Assembly (NCBI GenBank): GCA_947495915.1
Contig: CANMAW010000005.1
Coordinates: 62,001 to 126,000, forward strand
Direction: 5' to 3'
From: Maribacter algarum (ex Lu et al. 2025) (nom. illeg.)
GTDB lineage: Bacteria > Bacteroidota > Bacteroidia > Flavobacteriales > Flavobacteriaceae
Length of the DNA stretch: 64,000 nt
In this document: piece after piece, positions 17,386 through 27,481 of the stretch
Position numbering within the stretch: the first letter of the stretch is position 1
Layout of the letters: every line of letters starts with the position of its first letter
Translations under genes and position numbers: made by a program
Notes under the pieces: model-generated
What the model saw: only the letters and a program-made list of their open reading frames with translations
What the model was told of the DNA's origin: nothing
Database searches by the model: none

Positions 17386-18774
17386 ATGAGTCATTTGGAT
17401 ACTATTGTTGCCTTAGCAACTCCTTCAGGAGCAGGGGCCATTGCTGTTATACGTTTGTCAGGAACCAATGCCATTGAAATTGCTGATACTCATTTTGAGT
17501 CTGTTCATGGAAAGCAGCTAAAAAAACAAAAAAGTCACACCATACTTTTAGGTCATATTGTTGAAAACAAAAGAACTTATGATCAGGTTTTACTTTCTAT
17601 TTTTAAGAATCCACATTCATATACTGGCGAAGATGTCGTTGAAATTTCGTGTCACGGCTCGCCATATATACAGCAACAAATCATACAATTGTTTCTTCGA
17701 AATGGCTGCAGAATGGCTGAAGCAGGTGAATTTACCCTTAGAGCCTTCTTAAATGGTAAACTTGATTTGAGTCAGGCAGAAGCAGTGGCCGATTTAATTG
17801 CTTCAGACAATGCAGCTAGTCATCAAATTGCGATGCAGCAAATGCGTGGTGGATTTAGTAGTGAAATTAAAGCGCTTCGTGATGAACTACTAAACTTCGC
17901 TTCACTCATAGAACTCGAATTAGATTTTGCTGAAGAAGATGTTGAATTTGCCAACAGAGAACAGTTTAAAGAATTGTTAACACGCATTCAAAATGTTTTG
18001 AAAAGTTTGATTGATTCTTTTGCTGTAGGTAATGTGATAAAAAATGGAATTCCCGTTGCGATTATTGGTGAACCCAATGTTGGTAAATCGACTTTACTCA
18101 ATGCCTTACTCAATGAAGAACGTGCCATTGTTTCTGAAATAGCAGGCACTACAAGAGATACCATTGAAGATGAAATTTCTATAGGCGGGTTAGGTTTCCG
18201 ATTTATTGATACTGCCGGAATCAGAGAAACAGAAGATGTTGTGGAAGGTATTGGTATTCGAAAGACATTTGAAAAAATCGAACAAGCCCAAGTGGTGATC
18301 TACCTCATCGAATCTCATAAATTTAAAGAAGAGGCCACTCGCTTTCGCATTGAAATTGAAAAAATCAAAAACAAATATCCGCAAGTACCCTTAATTATTG
18401 TCGCTAATAAAGTAGATCAACTATCGGATGCTGCCCTACCAGAACTACAACTGCAATTTCCGGAAGCCTTGCTTCTTTCTGCTAAAAACGGAATCGGCAT
18501 TGAAGATCTGCAAGATAAGTTGTTGGAATTTGTAAACACCGGAGCATTACGCAACAACGAAACCATTGTAACGAATACCCGACATTACGACTCGCTTTTG
18601 AAAGCGCTAGAAGCGGTAGAAAAAGTAAACTTTGCGATGCAAGATGGCGTTTCAGGTGATTTACTTTCTTTAGATATTAGAGAGGCGCTAGATCACTTTG
18701 GGGCTATCACCGGTGAAATTACCTCTGATGATTTATTAGGAAATATTTTTGCTAACTTTTGTATTGGAAAGTAA
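17386..18774 (+). CDS. mnmE: tRNA modification GTPase MnmE
   Basis: A protein of 462 residues from the ATG at 17386 (MSHLDTIVALATPSGAGAIAVIRLSG). The longer frame to 17365 would include the promoter. With MnmG it installs the cmnm5 group on U34 of tRNAs. The formyl-THF-binding N-terminal domain, helical domain and inserted G domain are all visible: P-loop GEPNVGKST, G2/G3 GTTRDTIED and DTAG, G4 NKVD. The C-terminal Cys motif ends FCIGK as in the family. Confidence 0.97.
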   Translation: MSHLDTIVALATPSGAGAIAVIRLSGTNAIEIADTHFESVHGKQLKKQKSHTILLGHIVENKRTYDQVLLSIFKNPHSYTGEDVVEISCHGSPYIQQQIIQLFLRNGCRMAEAGEFTLRAFLNGKLDLSQAEAVADLIASDNAASHQIAMQQMRGGFSSEIKALRDELLNFASLIELELDFAEEDVEFANREQFKELLTRIQNVLKSLIDSFAVGNVIKNGIPVAIIGEPNVGKSTLLNALLNEERAIVSEIAGTTRDTIEDEISIGGLGFRFIDTAGIRETEDVVEGIGIRKTFEKIEQAQVVIYLIESHKFKEEATRFRIEIEKIKNKYPQVPLIIVANKVDQLSDAALPELQLQFPEALLLSAKNGIGIEDLQDKLLEFVNTGALRNNETIVTNTRHYDSLLKALEAVEKVNFAMQDGVSGDLLSLDIREALDHFGAITGEITSDDLLGNIFANFCIGK

Positions 18775-18786
18775 AAACCATCGTTG

Positions 18787-21420
18787 CTAAGTCATTTCTT
18801 CAATTAAGTTAGCAACTAAAGCGGTCCAACCGGTTTGGTGAGATGCTCCTACTCCTCTTCCATTATCACCATGAAAATATTCATAAAACAATATTAGGTC
18901 TTCAAAATTTTCTTTAGAATAAGTGTTTTCATTTAAAGCATGAACTGGGCGCTGTCCTTTTTCATTTTTTTGAAATATACTGATAAGCCTTTGGCTCAAT
19001 TGGTTACCAATTTCATCTAGGCCTAAAATTGGTCCAGTTCCCGTTGGGAATTCCATATTAAATTCATTCTTACAATACCCAAAATATTCTCTCAACGATT
19101 TAATAAAAAGGTAATTCATTGGAAACCATACAGGCCCGCGCCAATTCGAATTTCCACCAAACAAAGGAACGGTTGATTCTGCAGGTTCATAATTAATATT
19201 ATAATTGACACCTTCAATTTCGATGTTATAAGGCGTAGTATGTTTTTTTGATAGCGATCTTATACCAAAAGGACTTAAAAATTCATTCTCATCAAGAAGT
19301 GTTTTTATCAATCGTTGCGTACGATCTTTAGGTACTAACGATAATAACAAATCTTCACCTTCGGCAAAATCTTGAATCACAGGAAACTTAAGATTATCAA
19401 TACGGTATTTTCTAAACCACTTCACACTATTTGCAAACCGAGGTAACTGTTCTAAAACTTCTTTTTTTATGGTTAATACCGCTGCTATAGACAATAAACC
19501 AGATATAGATCGAACTTTTATGGGAACGAAACGACCGTCTGGCAATACTAATTTATCATAAAAAAAACCTTCTTCTTCATCCCACGTGCCTTGATATTCT
19601 TGGCTGATTTTATTCATTGCCTCGGCAATAAAAATAAAGTGACCGAAATATTTGGTCGCCATATCTTCAAAGGTTTCATCTTCCATCGAAATTTCAAGGC
19701 TCATTTCTAACATGTTCAAACAATAAAGTGCCATCCATGAGGTACCATCAACTTGCTCTAATATGCCATCACCAGGTATACCATGACTACGATCAAAAAC
19801 ACCAATATTATCTAAACCTAAAAATCCACCTTCAAATACGTTATTTTGACTACTATCTAATCTATTTACCCACCAGGTGAAATTTAAGGTCAATTTATTA
19901 AACATTCTCTTGAGAAAGGCTATGTCACCATTACCCTTTTTCCGTTTATCGGTATGGTAAACCTCTAGAGCGGCCCATGCCTGCACTGGTGGATTAACGT
20001 CTCCAAAATTCCACTCATAGGCAGGAATTTGACCATTGGGCGCCATATACCATTCTTTGGTAAAAAGTAATAGTTGTTCTTTAGCAAATTCTGGGTCAAC
20101 CAAGGCCAAAGTTGTACAATGAAAAGCAGAATCCCAGGCAGCATACCACGGGTATTCCCAAGCATCAGGCATGGCATGAATATCATGATTACGAAGCGTT
20201 TTCCACGTGCTATTTCTTCCGAAATAACGCTCTTTAGGTGGAGTAGGTTCTTTCGGGTTACCTTGCAACCAAGGTTCTATTTCATAATTATAATACTGTT
20301 TCGACCATAACATACCTGCAAAAGCTTGCTTTTGAACATTCAATACTTCGGCCGTTTTTTTTGAACTTAAACTCGTGTAAAACTCCTCACATTCTTGTTT
20401 TCTATTATCTACAACAATATCAAAATCTTTGTCAAAATCTTCTTTTACTTCGGTATTAGTCAATCGTAATTTGATAGTACGTGTAGCACCGGCAGCGAGG
20501 TCTAAGATGTAGAGCGGTGAAAATTTAGTACCATCGGCACGCGACGTTGCAGTTAGGTAGTCATCTTGAATTACAGCGGTATGAAATAGATCTTTCTTAT
20601 AAGCATGATCATTTTTTTCTTGAAAAATTCGCTCTTTATTCGTCTCATTTTCAGTAAACAATAGTTTGTCAGCCTCATCGAAATATAAAAAATAGTCTCC
20701 TATATGATGGTGATTAATCACCACAAAATCTTTTTTATTTTTCGTTTTCTTCTGAATTGATGGTTTCAATGGTCGCTCTTTAAAACTCCAATAATTACGA
20801 ATCCATAAAGTTGGTAATAGGTGTATTGGTGCAGATTTTGTGCTTCTATTGGTAATGGATATTTGAATTAAAATATCGTTTTCATCTTTTTTGGTGTATT
20901 CTGTATAAACATCAAAATATTCGTCGTTGTCAAATATACCAGTGTCTAATAATTCATACTCTAAGTCTTTTCTACCTCTTTTCGCGTTTTCTTTTACTAA
21001 GGTATTATATGGGAACGCATTTTGTGGGTATTTGTACAAATGTTTCATGTACGAATGCGTTGGTGTATTTTCTAGGTAATAGTATAGTTCTTTAACATCT
21101 TCGCCATGATTACCCTCAGGGCCTGTTAATCCAAATAAGCGTTCTTTTAAAATGGGGTCATTTCCGTTCCACATGGCTATTCCGAAGCAAACATTGCAGT
21201 ACTTATCAGAAATACCAGCGATACCATCTTCACCCCATCTATACGCTCTACTTCGTGCATGGTCATGCGATAAATAATTCCAAGCATCACCATTACTGCT
21301 ATAGTCCTCGCGTACCGTACCCCATTGCCGCTCACTTAAATAAGGACCCCAAGAATGCCAATCTTTAACACCAGAATCTTTTTCGTTTATTCTTTGTTGT
21401 TCTTCACTTATTTTTCTCAT
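18787..21420 (-). CDS. GH63/MGH1-like glucosidase
   Basis: A protein of 877 residues from the ATG at 21420 (MRKISEEQQRINEKDSG). The family N-terminus with WGPYLSERQWGTVREDYS, then AWNYLSHDHARSRAYRWGEDG, is followed by a beta-sandwich region. The (alpha/alpha)6 barrel contains YPWYAAWDSAFHCTTLAL, QIPAYEWNFGDVNPPVQAWA, and near the end GNSNWRGPVWFPMNYL. These match the 'MGH1-like glycoside hydrolase' proteins related to GH63 mannosyl-oligosaccharide glucosidases. Acidic residues in WDSAF and YEWNFGD are likely catalytic. No signal peptide is seen, so it is probably cytosolic and acts on alpha-glucosides or glucosylglycerate-type solutes. Confidence 0.85.
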   Translation of the reverse strand: MRKISEEQQRINEKDSGVKDWHSWGPYLSERQWGTVREDYSSNGDAWNYLSHDHARSRAYRWGEDGIAGISDKYCNVCFGIAMWNGNDPILKERLFGLTGPEGNHGEDVKELYYYLENTPTHSYMKHLYKYPQNAFPYNTLVKENAKRGRKDLEYELLDTGIFDNDEYFDVYTEYTKKDENDILIQISITNRSTKSAPIHLLPTLWIRNYWSFKERPLKPSIQKKTKNKKDFVVINHHHIGDYFLYFDEADKLLFTENETNKERIFQEKNDHAYKKDLFHTAVIQDDYLTATSRADGTKFSPLYILDLAAGATRTIKLRLTNTEVKEDFDKDFDIVVDNRKQECEEFYTSLSSKKTAEVLNVQKQAFAGMLWSKQYYNYEIEPWLQGNPKEPTPPKERYFGRNSTWKTLRNHDIHAMPDAWEYPWYAAWDSAFHCTTLALVDPEFAKEQLLLFTKEWYMAPNGQIPAYEWNFGDVNPPVQAWAALEVYHTDKRKKGNGDIAFLKRMFNKLTLNFTWWVNRLDSSQNNVFEGGFLGLDNIGVFDRSHGIPGDGILEQVDGTSWMALYCLNMLEMSLEISMEDETFEDMATKYFGHFIFIAEAMNKISQEYQGTWDEEEGFFYDKLVLPDGRFVPIKVRSISGLLSIAAVLTIKKEVLEQLPRFANSVKWFRKYRIDNLKFPVIQDFAEGEDLLLSLVPKDRTQRLIKTLLDENEFLSPFGIRSLSKKHTTPYNIEIEGVNYNINYEPAESTVPLFGGNSNWRGPVWFPMNYLFIKSLREYFGYCKNEFNMEFPTGTGPILGLDEIGNQLSQRLISIFQKNEKGQRPVHALNENTYSKENFEDLILFYEYFHGDNGRGVGASHQTGWTALVANLIEEMT

Positions 21421-21648
21421 GAAAGCAATTATTACACTTAACTTAATCTTCAATGGCACATGCCTATTGCCGTTAAATAAAAGTATGGAAATCGGCCGAA
21501 TAACAAAAGCCTAGTAATTCTTAAAACCAGAATAAAAAATTATCAATAGGCCCATTTTCAAATTAGCTTGATCTTTTAAAAGATGCTCGATACCTTACTT
21601 TTATTAATGAATTTGTACCTTCATAATTTTCAAAATATGTAATATCGA

Positions 21649-22506
21649 ATGGCGAATTATCCTGAAAAAGTATATCTCAATGGTGAAATTATAAATGCTA
21701 AAGATGCCAAAATATCTGTTTTTGACCGAGGTTTTTTGTTTGGAGATGGCGTATACGAAGTCATGCTACAAATCAATGAGCATTTTTTCTTTGGCAAAGA
21801 ACATTTAGCAAGACTTAAAGAGGGGTTGTATAAGATAAATATCGAATTCGATGTGCATTCCTTACCTCCTATCATAACTAAATTATTAGAATGTGCTAAC
21901 CTTGCAGGCCGTGATTGTATGCTTTATATTCAGGTTACAAGAGGTGTAGCACCTAGAAAGCATGCTTTTCCTAAAGATGTTAAACCATCAGTTGTTTTAT
22001 ACGCTATACCTTTTATTTTGCCTTCAATTAATACCAATAACGTATCTGCAATTACACATACAGATTTTAGATGGCATCGCTGCGATATTAAAATGACATC
22101 ACTACTGGGAAATGTAATGGCAAATAACAACGCAGTTAAAAACGGCCATTATGAGACCATTTTTCACAGAGATGGCTTAATCACCGAAGCCTCACATTGC
22201 AACATATTTTTTGTTAAAGATGATATTGTTTATACCCATCCAGCAGATCAAAATATTTTAAATGGTATCACTAGACAAATTGTATTACAACTCTGTCAAG
22301 ATCATAAAATCGCATATAAAGAAGAAGCTATTGCACTCGAAAACATCAATCAAATGGACGAAGCGTTTTTAACCGGTACTTCTACTCAAATTGCTTCCAT
22401 TCAACAAATCGATGATCATAGGTTCTATAGCAATAACATGATACCAAAAACAACCCAATTGCTACAAGAGTTATTTCGAGAATTAAAAGGAAATTATGTC
22501 TCTTGA
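21649..22506 (+). CDS. PLP aminotransferase class IV, D-amino-acid transaminase type
   Basis: A 285-residue fold-type IV aminotransferase. VYLNGEIINAKDAKISVFDRGFLFGDGVYE at the start is the family signature. The PLP lysine is K148 in RCDIKMTSLLGN. The motif TRGVAPRKHAFP (residues 97-108) matches the R-x4-R-x-H pattern of D-amino-acid aminotransferases rather than branched-chain enzymes. TGTSTQIASI near the end binds the cofactor phosphate. Likely reaction: reversible transamination between D-amino acids and 2-oxo acids, supplying D-Glu or D-Ala for the cell wall. Its last codons overlap, tail to tail, the end of the next minus-strand gene. Confidence 0.88.
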   Translation: MANYPEKVYLNGEIINAKDAKISVFDRGFLFGDGVYEVMLQINEHFFFGKEHLARLKEGLYKINIEFDVHSLPPIITKLLECANLAGRDCMLYIQVTRGVAPRKHAFPKDVKPSVVLYAIPFILPSINTNNVSAITHTDFRWHRCDIKMTSLLGNVMANNNAVKNGHYETIFHRDGLITEASHCNIFFVKDDIVYTHPADQNILNGITRQIVLQLCQDHKIAYKEEAIALENINQMDEAFLTGTSTQIASIQQIDDHRFYSNNMIPKTTQLLQELFRELKGNYVS

Positions 22507-22871
22507 AGTAACTGATTCTTTTTTGCCTCTAATTCTTTGAACTGGCGATAAATAAATTGCTTTTCTTTCAAACTAAACTGTTTGGCTTCAAACCAATCAT
22601 AGGCTTCAATTTTATCATTTTCAATTTGCGCGTTTCGAATGGCATTTAAAGAAACTAAATGCCAATGCACCCCTTTTTGTCGAGAAACACAATATCCAAC
22701 ATCTTCAATAATATAAGAAGGTCTGGGCTGATTGAATAAGCGTACTCCATTTTTTAAAATGGCAAGGGTTTTCGTGAGTTTAACTACTTCAGAAAATGAA
22801 TACCGAGCGAAATCACCAAAGCCGTCTTGTTTAACGTTATAAAGTTTATCACCAATCACTAAATTTCTCAT
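22494..22871 (-). CDS. Conserved-looking hypothetical protein
   Basis: A protein of 125 residues from the ATG at 22871 (MRNLVIGDKLYNVKQDG). It has no signal or membrane segment and a central RPSYIIEDVGYCVSRQKGVHWHLVSL. It ends in a charged helix (EKQFIYRQFKELEAKKNQLL). It overlaps the 3' end of the aminotransferase by 13 bp. I do not recognise the family. Confidence 0.5.
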   Translation of the reverse strand: MRNLVIGDKLYNVKQDGFGDFARYSFSEVVKLTKTLAILKNGVRLFNQPRPSYIIEDVGYCVSRQKGVHWHLVSLNAIRNAQIENDKIEAYDWFEAKQFSLKEKQFIYRQFKELEAKKNQLLQET

Positions 22872-22950
22872 AGTCTTCAAAAAATCACAAAAATAAAAGG
22901 ACAACTAAGAAATTTGAGGTGGAAAAAAAAGAGTTATTAACAAAGTAGTT

Positions 22951-23412
22951 TTAAGCAATACCTTGCATGGTAAATAAGGTTGCTACCCAGATAATTACTG
23001 AAGAAATAAAAATACCAATTGTATTTGCAACAAAAGCTTTTTGACGTTCAATTTTAAATATATAGCTCGCTATACTACCAGCATAAACCCCAGTACCAGG
23101 TATCGGTAACATAACAAAAAAGATCAATCCCCAAAAACCATATTTCTTAATTTTATCTCCTGATCCTTTTTTTGCTCGTTGCGCTACAAACAATGCTGAT
23201 TTTTTATAGAATCGCATTTTTAAAAGGTATTTATTGATGTTCTCTAAGAAGAAAAACATTAAAGGAAAAACCAGAACATTAGCTAAAAAACAAGCCACAA
23301 ACACTAAATAGATATTGGCTCCGTTAGCCATACCATAGGGTATACCTACCTTAGCCTCTCCCAATGGAGAAATACTCCACAACATTGCAATTAATATATC
23401 TTTGAGCACCAA
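22951..23412 (-). CDS. Small multidrug exporter-like membrane protein (COG2426 type)
   Basis: A 153-residue inner-membrane protein. It has four hydrophobic segments with the family phrases ISPLGEAKVGIPYGMA near the start and FWGLIFFVMLPIPGTGVYAGSIASY in the second half. These match the 'putative small multi-drug export protein' family, whose transport function is weakly established. It lies downstream of the Bat-type operon on the same strand. Confidence 0.8.
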   Translation of the reverse strand: MVLKDILIAMLWSISPLGEAKVGIPYGMANGANIYLVFVACFLANVLVFPLMFFFLENINKYLLKMRFYKKSALFVAQRAKKGSGDKIKKYGFWGLIFFVMLPIPGTGVYAGSIASYIFKIERQKAFVANTIGIFISSVIIWVATLFTMQGIA

Positions 23413-23502
23413 TTTGTTTTAACTTACGAAGCTAACGCTGATTGCTCAATTGTAGTGTTAATAAAGTGCAAAAAACGACGAAATTCTTAACAAAATCGAT
23501 TT

Positions 23503-25254
23503 TTAGCTTTGCATTAGCTTTGGTCGCAGCCATAAAAAACCCATTCCTAAAAGTGCGATGGCAAAGAACCAAAAAGGGTTTATGCTTTTATATTGAACTT
23601 TTTCGTCTGCAACTATGGTTTTATTATTAAATAAGCGAATATTAGCCAAACGTTTTTCATGTCGTCTAAGTGCTGTCCATGATATAGAATCGGTTACATA
23701 CATTGTGGCCGTACTGATTGAGTCATTTTTTAAACGTAGTTCATGCCAGCCTTCACTTAATGGGTAAATAACTCCTTCCCATTTCGATGGAATGTCAATA
23801 TCTTGTTTTAAAGGAATAAGATTTCCATTCGCTTGTAGCACATTAGGATGCTCATAAGAGCTATTTAATTCGAAACGCAACGGCTCATCCTTCAAAGGAA
23901 ACATCGAGGAAAAATTGAATTTAGCAGCTATGGTTTTCTCTTTGGAAATCTTACTAATTATTTCTGACCAAAAATCACGGTAGAGCTCCTGTTTTCCAGC
24001 CAATTGCAACTGAAACGTATTTTGAATCAATGTCGTACCAATACGACCATTACCCCATCTTTTATACGCCGAAGCTATCTGATTACTATTAAAATGAATT
24101 TTCTCTATCCTAGGGCCATCGACAAAGCTGTATCTATAGGTGTCCCAAGTCTGGTTTGAAAAACCGTTTAAAACGATTTCAGAGTTTAGCGTAGGTTGAA
24201 ATTTAAGGTTAGTGCTCTCTTCTGATAGACGAAACAAGCTCGCATCGGGCTGTAAAAACACGCCAAGTCCATCAAGATAAACAGCATTTTTGATATCTTT
24301 TTTGGTTTGTTTTGATAAGTATCTGTATGCATTAGAAGAAATAATAAGCAAATCAAAATTCTGCATATTGGCCCGATTTAACGTATAAATTGGCGTTCTT
24401 TCTGTATTTAAATATTCGAACTTATACCGCCCTTTAGTAATTTGTGATCGAACCACTAACTTATGCCCTAATGATGACAAATAATTTTTTAGATACTTGG
24501 TTTCAAACGAAGGAAAATCATTTAGAATTAATATTTGTAAGTTTTGCTTTTCAACTACGTGAATCGGTATATTATTTTTTGACAAGATGGTACCCACCGA
24601 ATCTTTTTCAACCAATTGATAAACAAATTTACCTTTACTTTTTAAAGGCAGCTTCAATACGAAATTTGAAGAGCCATTCTTCTCAAAAACTACGGAGTCT
24701 TGTGCCTTTCCACTTGCATCTTCAAGTACTATACTATTTTTTTCTTGTGGCACATTATAGTTCCCTCGAACTATCATGAATTCACCCACATAGTTTATTT
24801 GCTTATAATTAATATTAGTGACCCCTTTTGGGATTTCATTCGAAAGGTAGCTGACTGATCTATTTTCAAATTGCCAGAAATCATAGGGCGCTATACCATC
24901 TCCTAAAACATAAATTGTTCGTAACGAATCTAACTTTGACTGAATAGAAAGGTTTTCTTGATATTGATACAGCTTTAAATCCTTTTCAACTTTCATCAAA
25001 CTATCTAATTGTTCTTCTTGATAAAAATCAGTTAAAACAACCCCAACGGAATTTGAAAGCGAACCTACTTTTGGCTTTAATGCAAGCATGGCTATTGCTA
25101 TAATAGTCAACAATGAAATTAAGCAGCTAGTAACAAATAGTTTAGATAGGGGCTTTCGCCACTCTTTCCAAACAAAAAGAAACCACAAAACAACGCCAAT
25201 AAAAATTACTGGCCAGCATAGATGTGCATTTTGAAAAAACAGATTTTCAATCAT
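23503..25254 (-). CDS. Membrane-anchored protein of aerotolerance-type operon
   Basis: A 583-residue protein with two N-terminal membrane helices (about 12-30 and 38-60) and one C-terminal helix (about 557-575). Between them is a large periplasmic part with an alpha/beta segment (LQILILNDFPSFETKYLKNYL, FDLLIISSNAYRYL) resembling a class I glutamine amidotransferase-like or VWA-like fold. It overlaps the preceding gene by 8 bp and is the last of six tightly linked genes. In Bacteroidota a membrane protein of this layout commonly ends MoxR/DUF58 operons; function unknown. Confidence 0.7.
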   Translation of the reverse strand: MIENLFFQNAHLCWPVIFIGVVLWFLFVWKEWRKPLSKLFVTSCLISLLTIIAIAMLALKPKVGSLSNSVGVVLTDFYQEEQLDSLMKVEKDLKLYQYQENLSIQSKLDSLRTIYVLGDGIAPYDFWQFENRSVSYLSNEIPKGVTNINYKQINYVGEFMIVRGNYNVPQEKNSIVLEDASGKAQDSVVFEKNGSSNFVLKLPLKSKGKFVYQLVEKDSVGTILSKNNIPIHVVEKQNLQILILNDFPSFETKYLKNYLSSLGHKLVVRSQITKGRYKFEYLNTERTPIYTLNRANMQNFDLLIISSNAYRYLSKQTKKDIKNAVYLDGLGVFLQPDASLFRLSEESTNLKFQPTLNSEIVLNGFSNQTWDTYRYSFVDGPRIEKIHFNSNQIASAYKRWGNGRIGTTLIQNTFQLQLAGKQELYRDFWSEIISKISKEKTIAAKFNFSSMFPLKDEPLRFELNSSYEHPNVLQANGNLIPLKQDIDIPSKWEGVIYPLSEGWHELRLKNDSISTATMYVTDSISWTALRRHEKRLANIRLFNNKTIVADEKVQYKSINPFWFFAIALLGMGFLWLRPKLMQS

Positions 25255-27481
25255 TGCTTGTTATTTCCTTTAATATCAAATCACTTAACTTGTTTTGATA
25301 GGTTTCGCGTTTAATTGGATTCTCAGGAGTTTTGGGTAATGCGTTTAGTAATTCAAATTGAACATATTTCAAGGTTTCCATTGAGGTTTGATGCTTTTCA
25401 GAAAGCAATTTGAGCTCTTGTAAAACATGAAGATACTTAACCGGTGATTCGATGGCGAGCACTGCTAGTTCATTACCTGCTGCGGCAAATGAATCACGAT
25501 CATCTTGTGAAATAGAAGCCTGACGATGTATAATTTCTGATATTCGGGCTACTGATTTTCGCATATATTCAAAATCGTCTGGTTCTTTAACTTCATCACT
25601 ATTTTGAATTGTGGTGACTTCGGTAAAATCACCCGTTAATCGTTTGTCTTCTTTAATCGGTGGAGGATCAAAACCAATACGATGTACGTAAATTCGAGCA
25701 CTGTTTTTAATTTCTTGAATAAGTTTTAGAGCTCTATATTGATAAGGTAATGACTTCTCAGGCGCATACAATCTTAAATGTAGTTCAGCGTCCCACATTT
25801 CGGCCATTGCTTGCTTTAATTTACCTCTTAATGATTCTGTAAACAAGGTAGATTCTTCAGGGTCATCATGATTATGCAGGTATGATTCTAAGGGGTCAAC
25901 TTTATTCTCAGTACCTGTATCGTCATCATGATCATGATCATGTTCATGATTTTCTACTAAATTGTGTTCATTACTCCCATCATGGTCGTGGGTATATTCT
26001 TCTAATAGATCGTGGTCATCAGCTGGAGTTTCCAGATCAATATCTTGCGTAACCTGAATTCCTGAGTCTGCTTCGTCTCCCATAAACTCCCCATACTTTA
26101 AACGTAAGGCCTTTTGATCGTAACCCAACGCATTACTTGTAGCATTAAAGTCCTCTTTAGATAGCCGATTCTTATCGGCAATTAATTTTTCAGTATCGAT
26201 GATCAGTTGCCTTTGACTTCTAAAATAATCAGGCATTAAATCTGCTGCCATGGTACCCTCTACCGAAAAATTATTGGTAGCCGTATCGCGAATAACCGCG
26301 AAGAATGTTTCACTTCTCGCCCTGTTTGCTTTTGGAGTTTTTACATCAACACTTTCAACATAAAAATAAAGTTCATCACCAGCTTCCATTTTTAACGCAT
26401 CAAGATCTAATGATTTGCTAAGGTTTAATTTTCTACTACCTTTTTCAAAACCTTGGTCAATGGCTAAGCGTTCTTCTCTAAATTTAACAGATTCCCCTTC
26501 CCCTTTAGTTACTGTTGCCACAATAAACGCATCAGCGATACCAAAATCATCAGACATTACAACATTAAAATTCAACACCTTAGAGTCTCCGATTTCAAAT
26601 GTGGTGAATTGTTTAATATTTATTATTTCTACTGCAGGCAGCTCATCTTTTATAACCTCAATAGCATAAAGATCTGAAAGGTAACTTAAGCCATTTAAAG
26701 CTTTAAACTTAAAATTATAAAAGTGTGAATTCTTAAGTTTCGTTTGAAAGAGGTAGCTTTCTTTGGCTAACCGCATCGCTTTCTCACTATTTTCATCAAC
26801 CCACATTACATGATCAATATCTTGATCAAATTTTAGCTTCCATGCCACTTGCGATCCTTCTAATGCTTTTAAATTCATATCTAGTGAAGTGCGAGGTTCT
26901 AAGTTGGTATATGCAGGATAAGTGATGTGTAGAATTTGATTGTGTATTTGAGGAGGATTTTCTTTTGAAGAAACAGAATCTAAAGCCTGAAAAACAATTA
27001 CTTCATTATCAGAAGGAAAATCAGAGGTACTATCTGATTTTTGAAAAACTTGAAACTGTAATAATACTCCACCAACCAGTAAACAAACTAATAGCACCAA
27101 AATAGAATTCCACATCTTCCTTTGTGGTAACAGCTGCGCTAACTCTGTTTGTAATAATCTTGAAACTTTTATTTTCTGTAGTCTTGCAATATTAGTAAGT
27201 TCAATCTCTGGTTTTAAAAATAGTTCAGTACTGTTTTCAATATGGTCTAACTGACCATCGATATATTGCGCTGTTTTTTGTAACGAAAACTGCCACGGTT
27301 TTTTTAGTAGGAACAAGCCTATACAAACACCACAAAAAATCAAAATTGTAACCACTATACTTAGAGAAAGCACATAACTTAGAAATGATAAACTTAAGGC
27401 ATACAATAGAACCTCAGCAACGATAATCGACTGCCATTGCTTTTGAAACCACCTGATATGTTCTAATCCCTGTCGTTTCAT
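25247..27481 (-). CDS. DUF4175-like membrane protein with His/Asp-rich insert
   Basis: A 744-residue protein. Two or three membrane helices lie in the first 150 residues (VLLYALSLSFLSYVLSL, ILIFCGVCIGLFLL, ILVLLVCLLVGGVLL). A long extracytoplasmic region follows, with helical C-terminal part. Residues about 486-540 form a His/Asp/Glu-rich insert (for example HEHDHDHDDD), flanked by normal sequence. The assignment to DUF4175 is from layout and operon position and is tentative. The ATG overlaps the stop of the BatA-like gene by 4 bp, which indicates translational coupling. Confidence 0.65.
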   Translation of the reverse strand: MKRQGLEHIRWFQKQWQSIIVAEVLLYALSLSFLSYVLSLSIVVTILIFCGVCIGLFLLKKPWQFSLQKTAQYIDGQLDHIENSTELFLKPEIELTNIARLQKIKVSRLLQTELAQLLPQRKMWNSILVLLVCLLVGGVLLQFQVFQKSDSTSDFPSDNEVIVFQALDSVSSKENPPQIHNQILHITYPAYTNLEPRTSLDMNLKALEGSQVAWKLKFDQDIDHVMWVDENSEKAMRLAKESYLFQTKLKNSHFYNFKFKALNGLSYLSDLYAIEVIKDELPAVEIINIKQFTTFEIGDSKVLNFNVVMSDDFGIADAFIVATVTKGEGESVKFREERLAIDQGFEKGSRKLNLSKSLDLDALKMEAGDELYFYVESVDVKTPKANRARSETFFAVIRDTATNNFSVEGTMAADLMPDYFRSQRQLIIDTEKLIADKNRLSKEDFNATSNALGYDQKALRLKYGEFMGDEADSGIQVTQDIDLETPADDHDLLEEYTHDHDGSNEHNLVENHEHDHDHDDDTGTENKVDPLESYLHNHDDPEESTLFTESLRGKLKQAMAEMWDAELHLRLYAPEKSLPYQYRALKLIQEIKNSARIYVHRIGFDPPPIKEDKRLTGDFTEVTTIQNSDEVKEPDDFEYMRKSVARISEIIHRQASISQDDRDSFAAAGNELAVLAIESPVKYLHVLQELKLLSEKHQTSMETLKYVQFELLNALPKTPENPIKRETYQNKLSDLILKEITSND
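25860..26025 (-). repeat. Low-complexity His/Asp-coding repeat
   Basis: A stretch rich in ATCATG/CATGAT units encodes clusters such as THDHDG, HEHDHDHDDD and LHNHDD inside the DUF4175-like protein. The DNA repeat structure suggests expansion by slippage, and the protein product would be a metal-binding tail-like insert. Confidence 0.7.
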
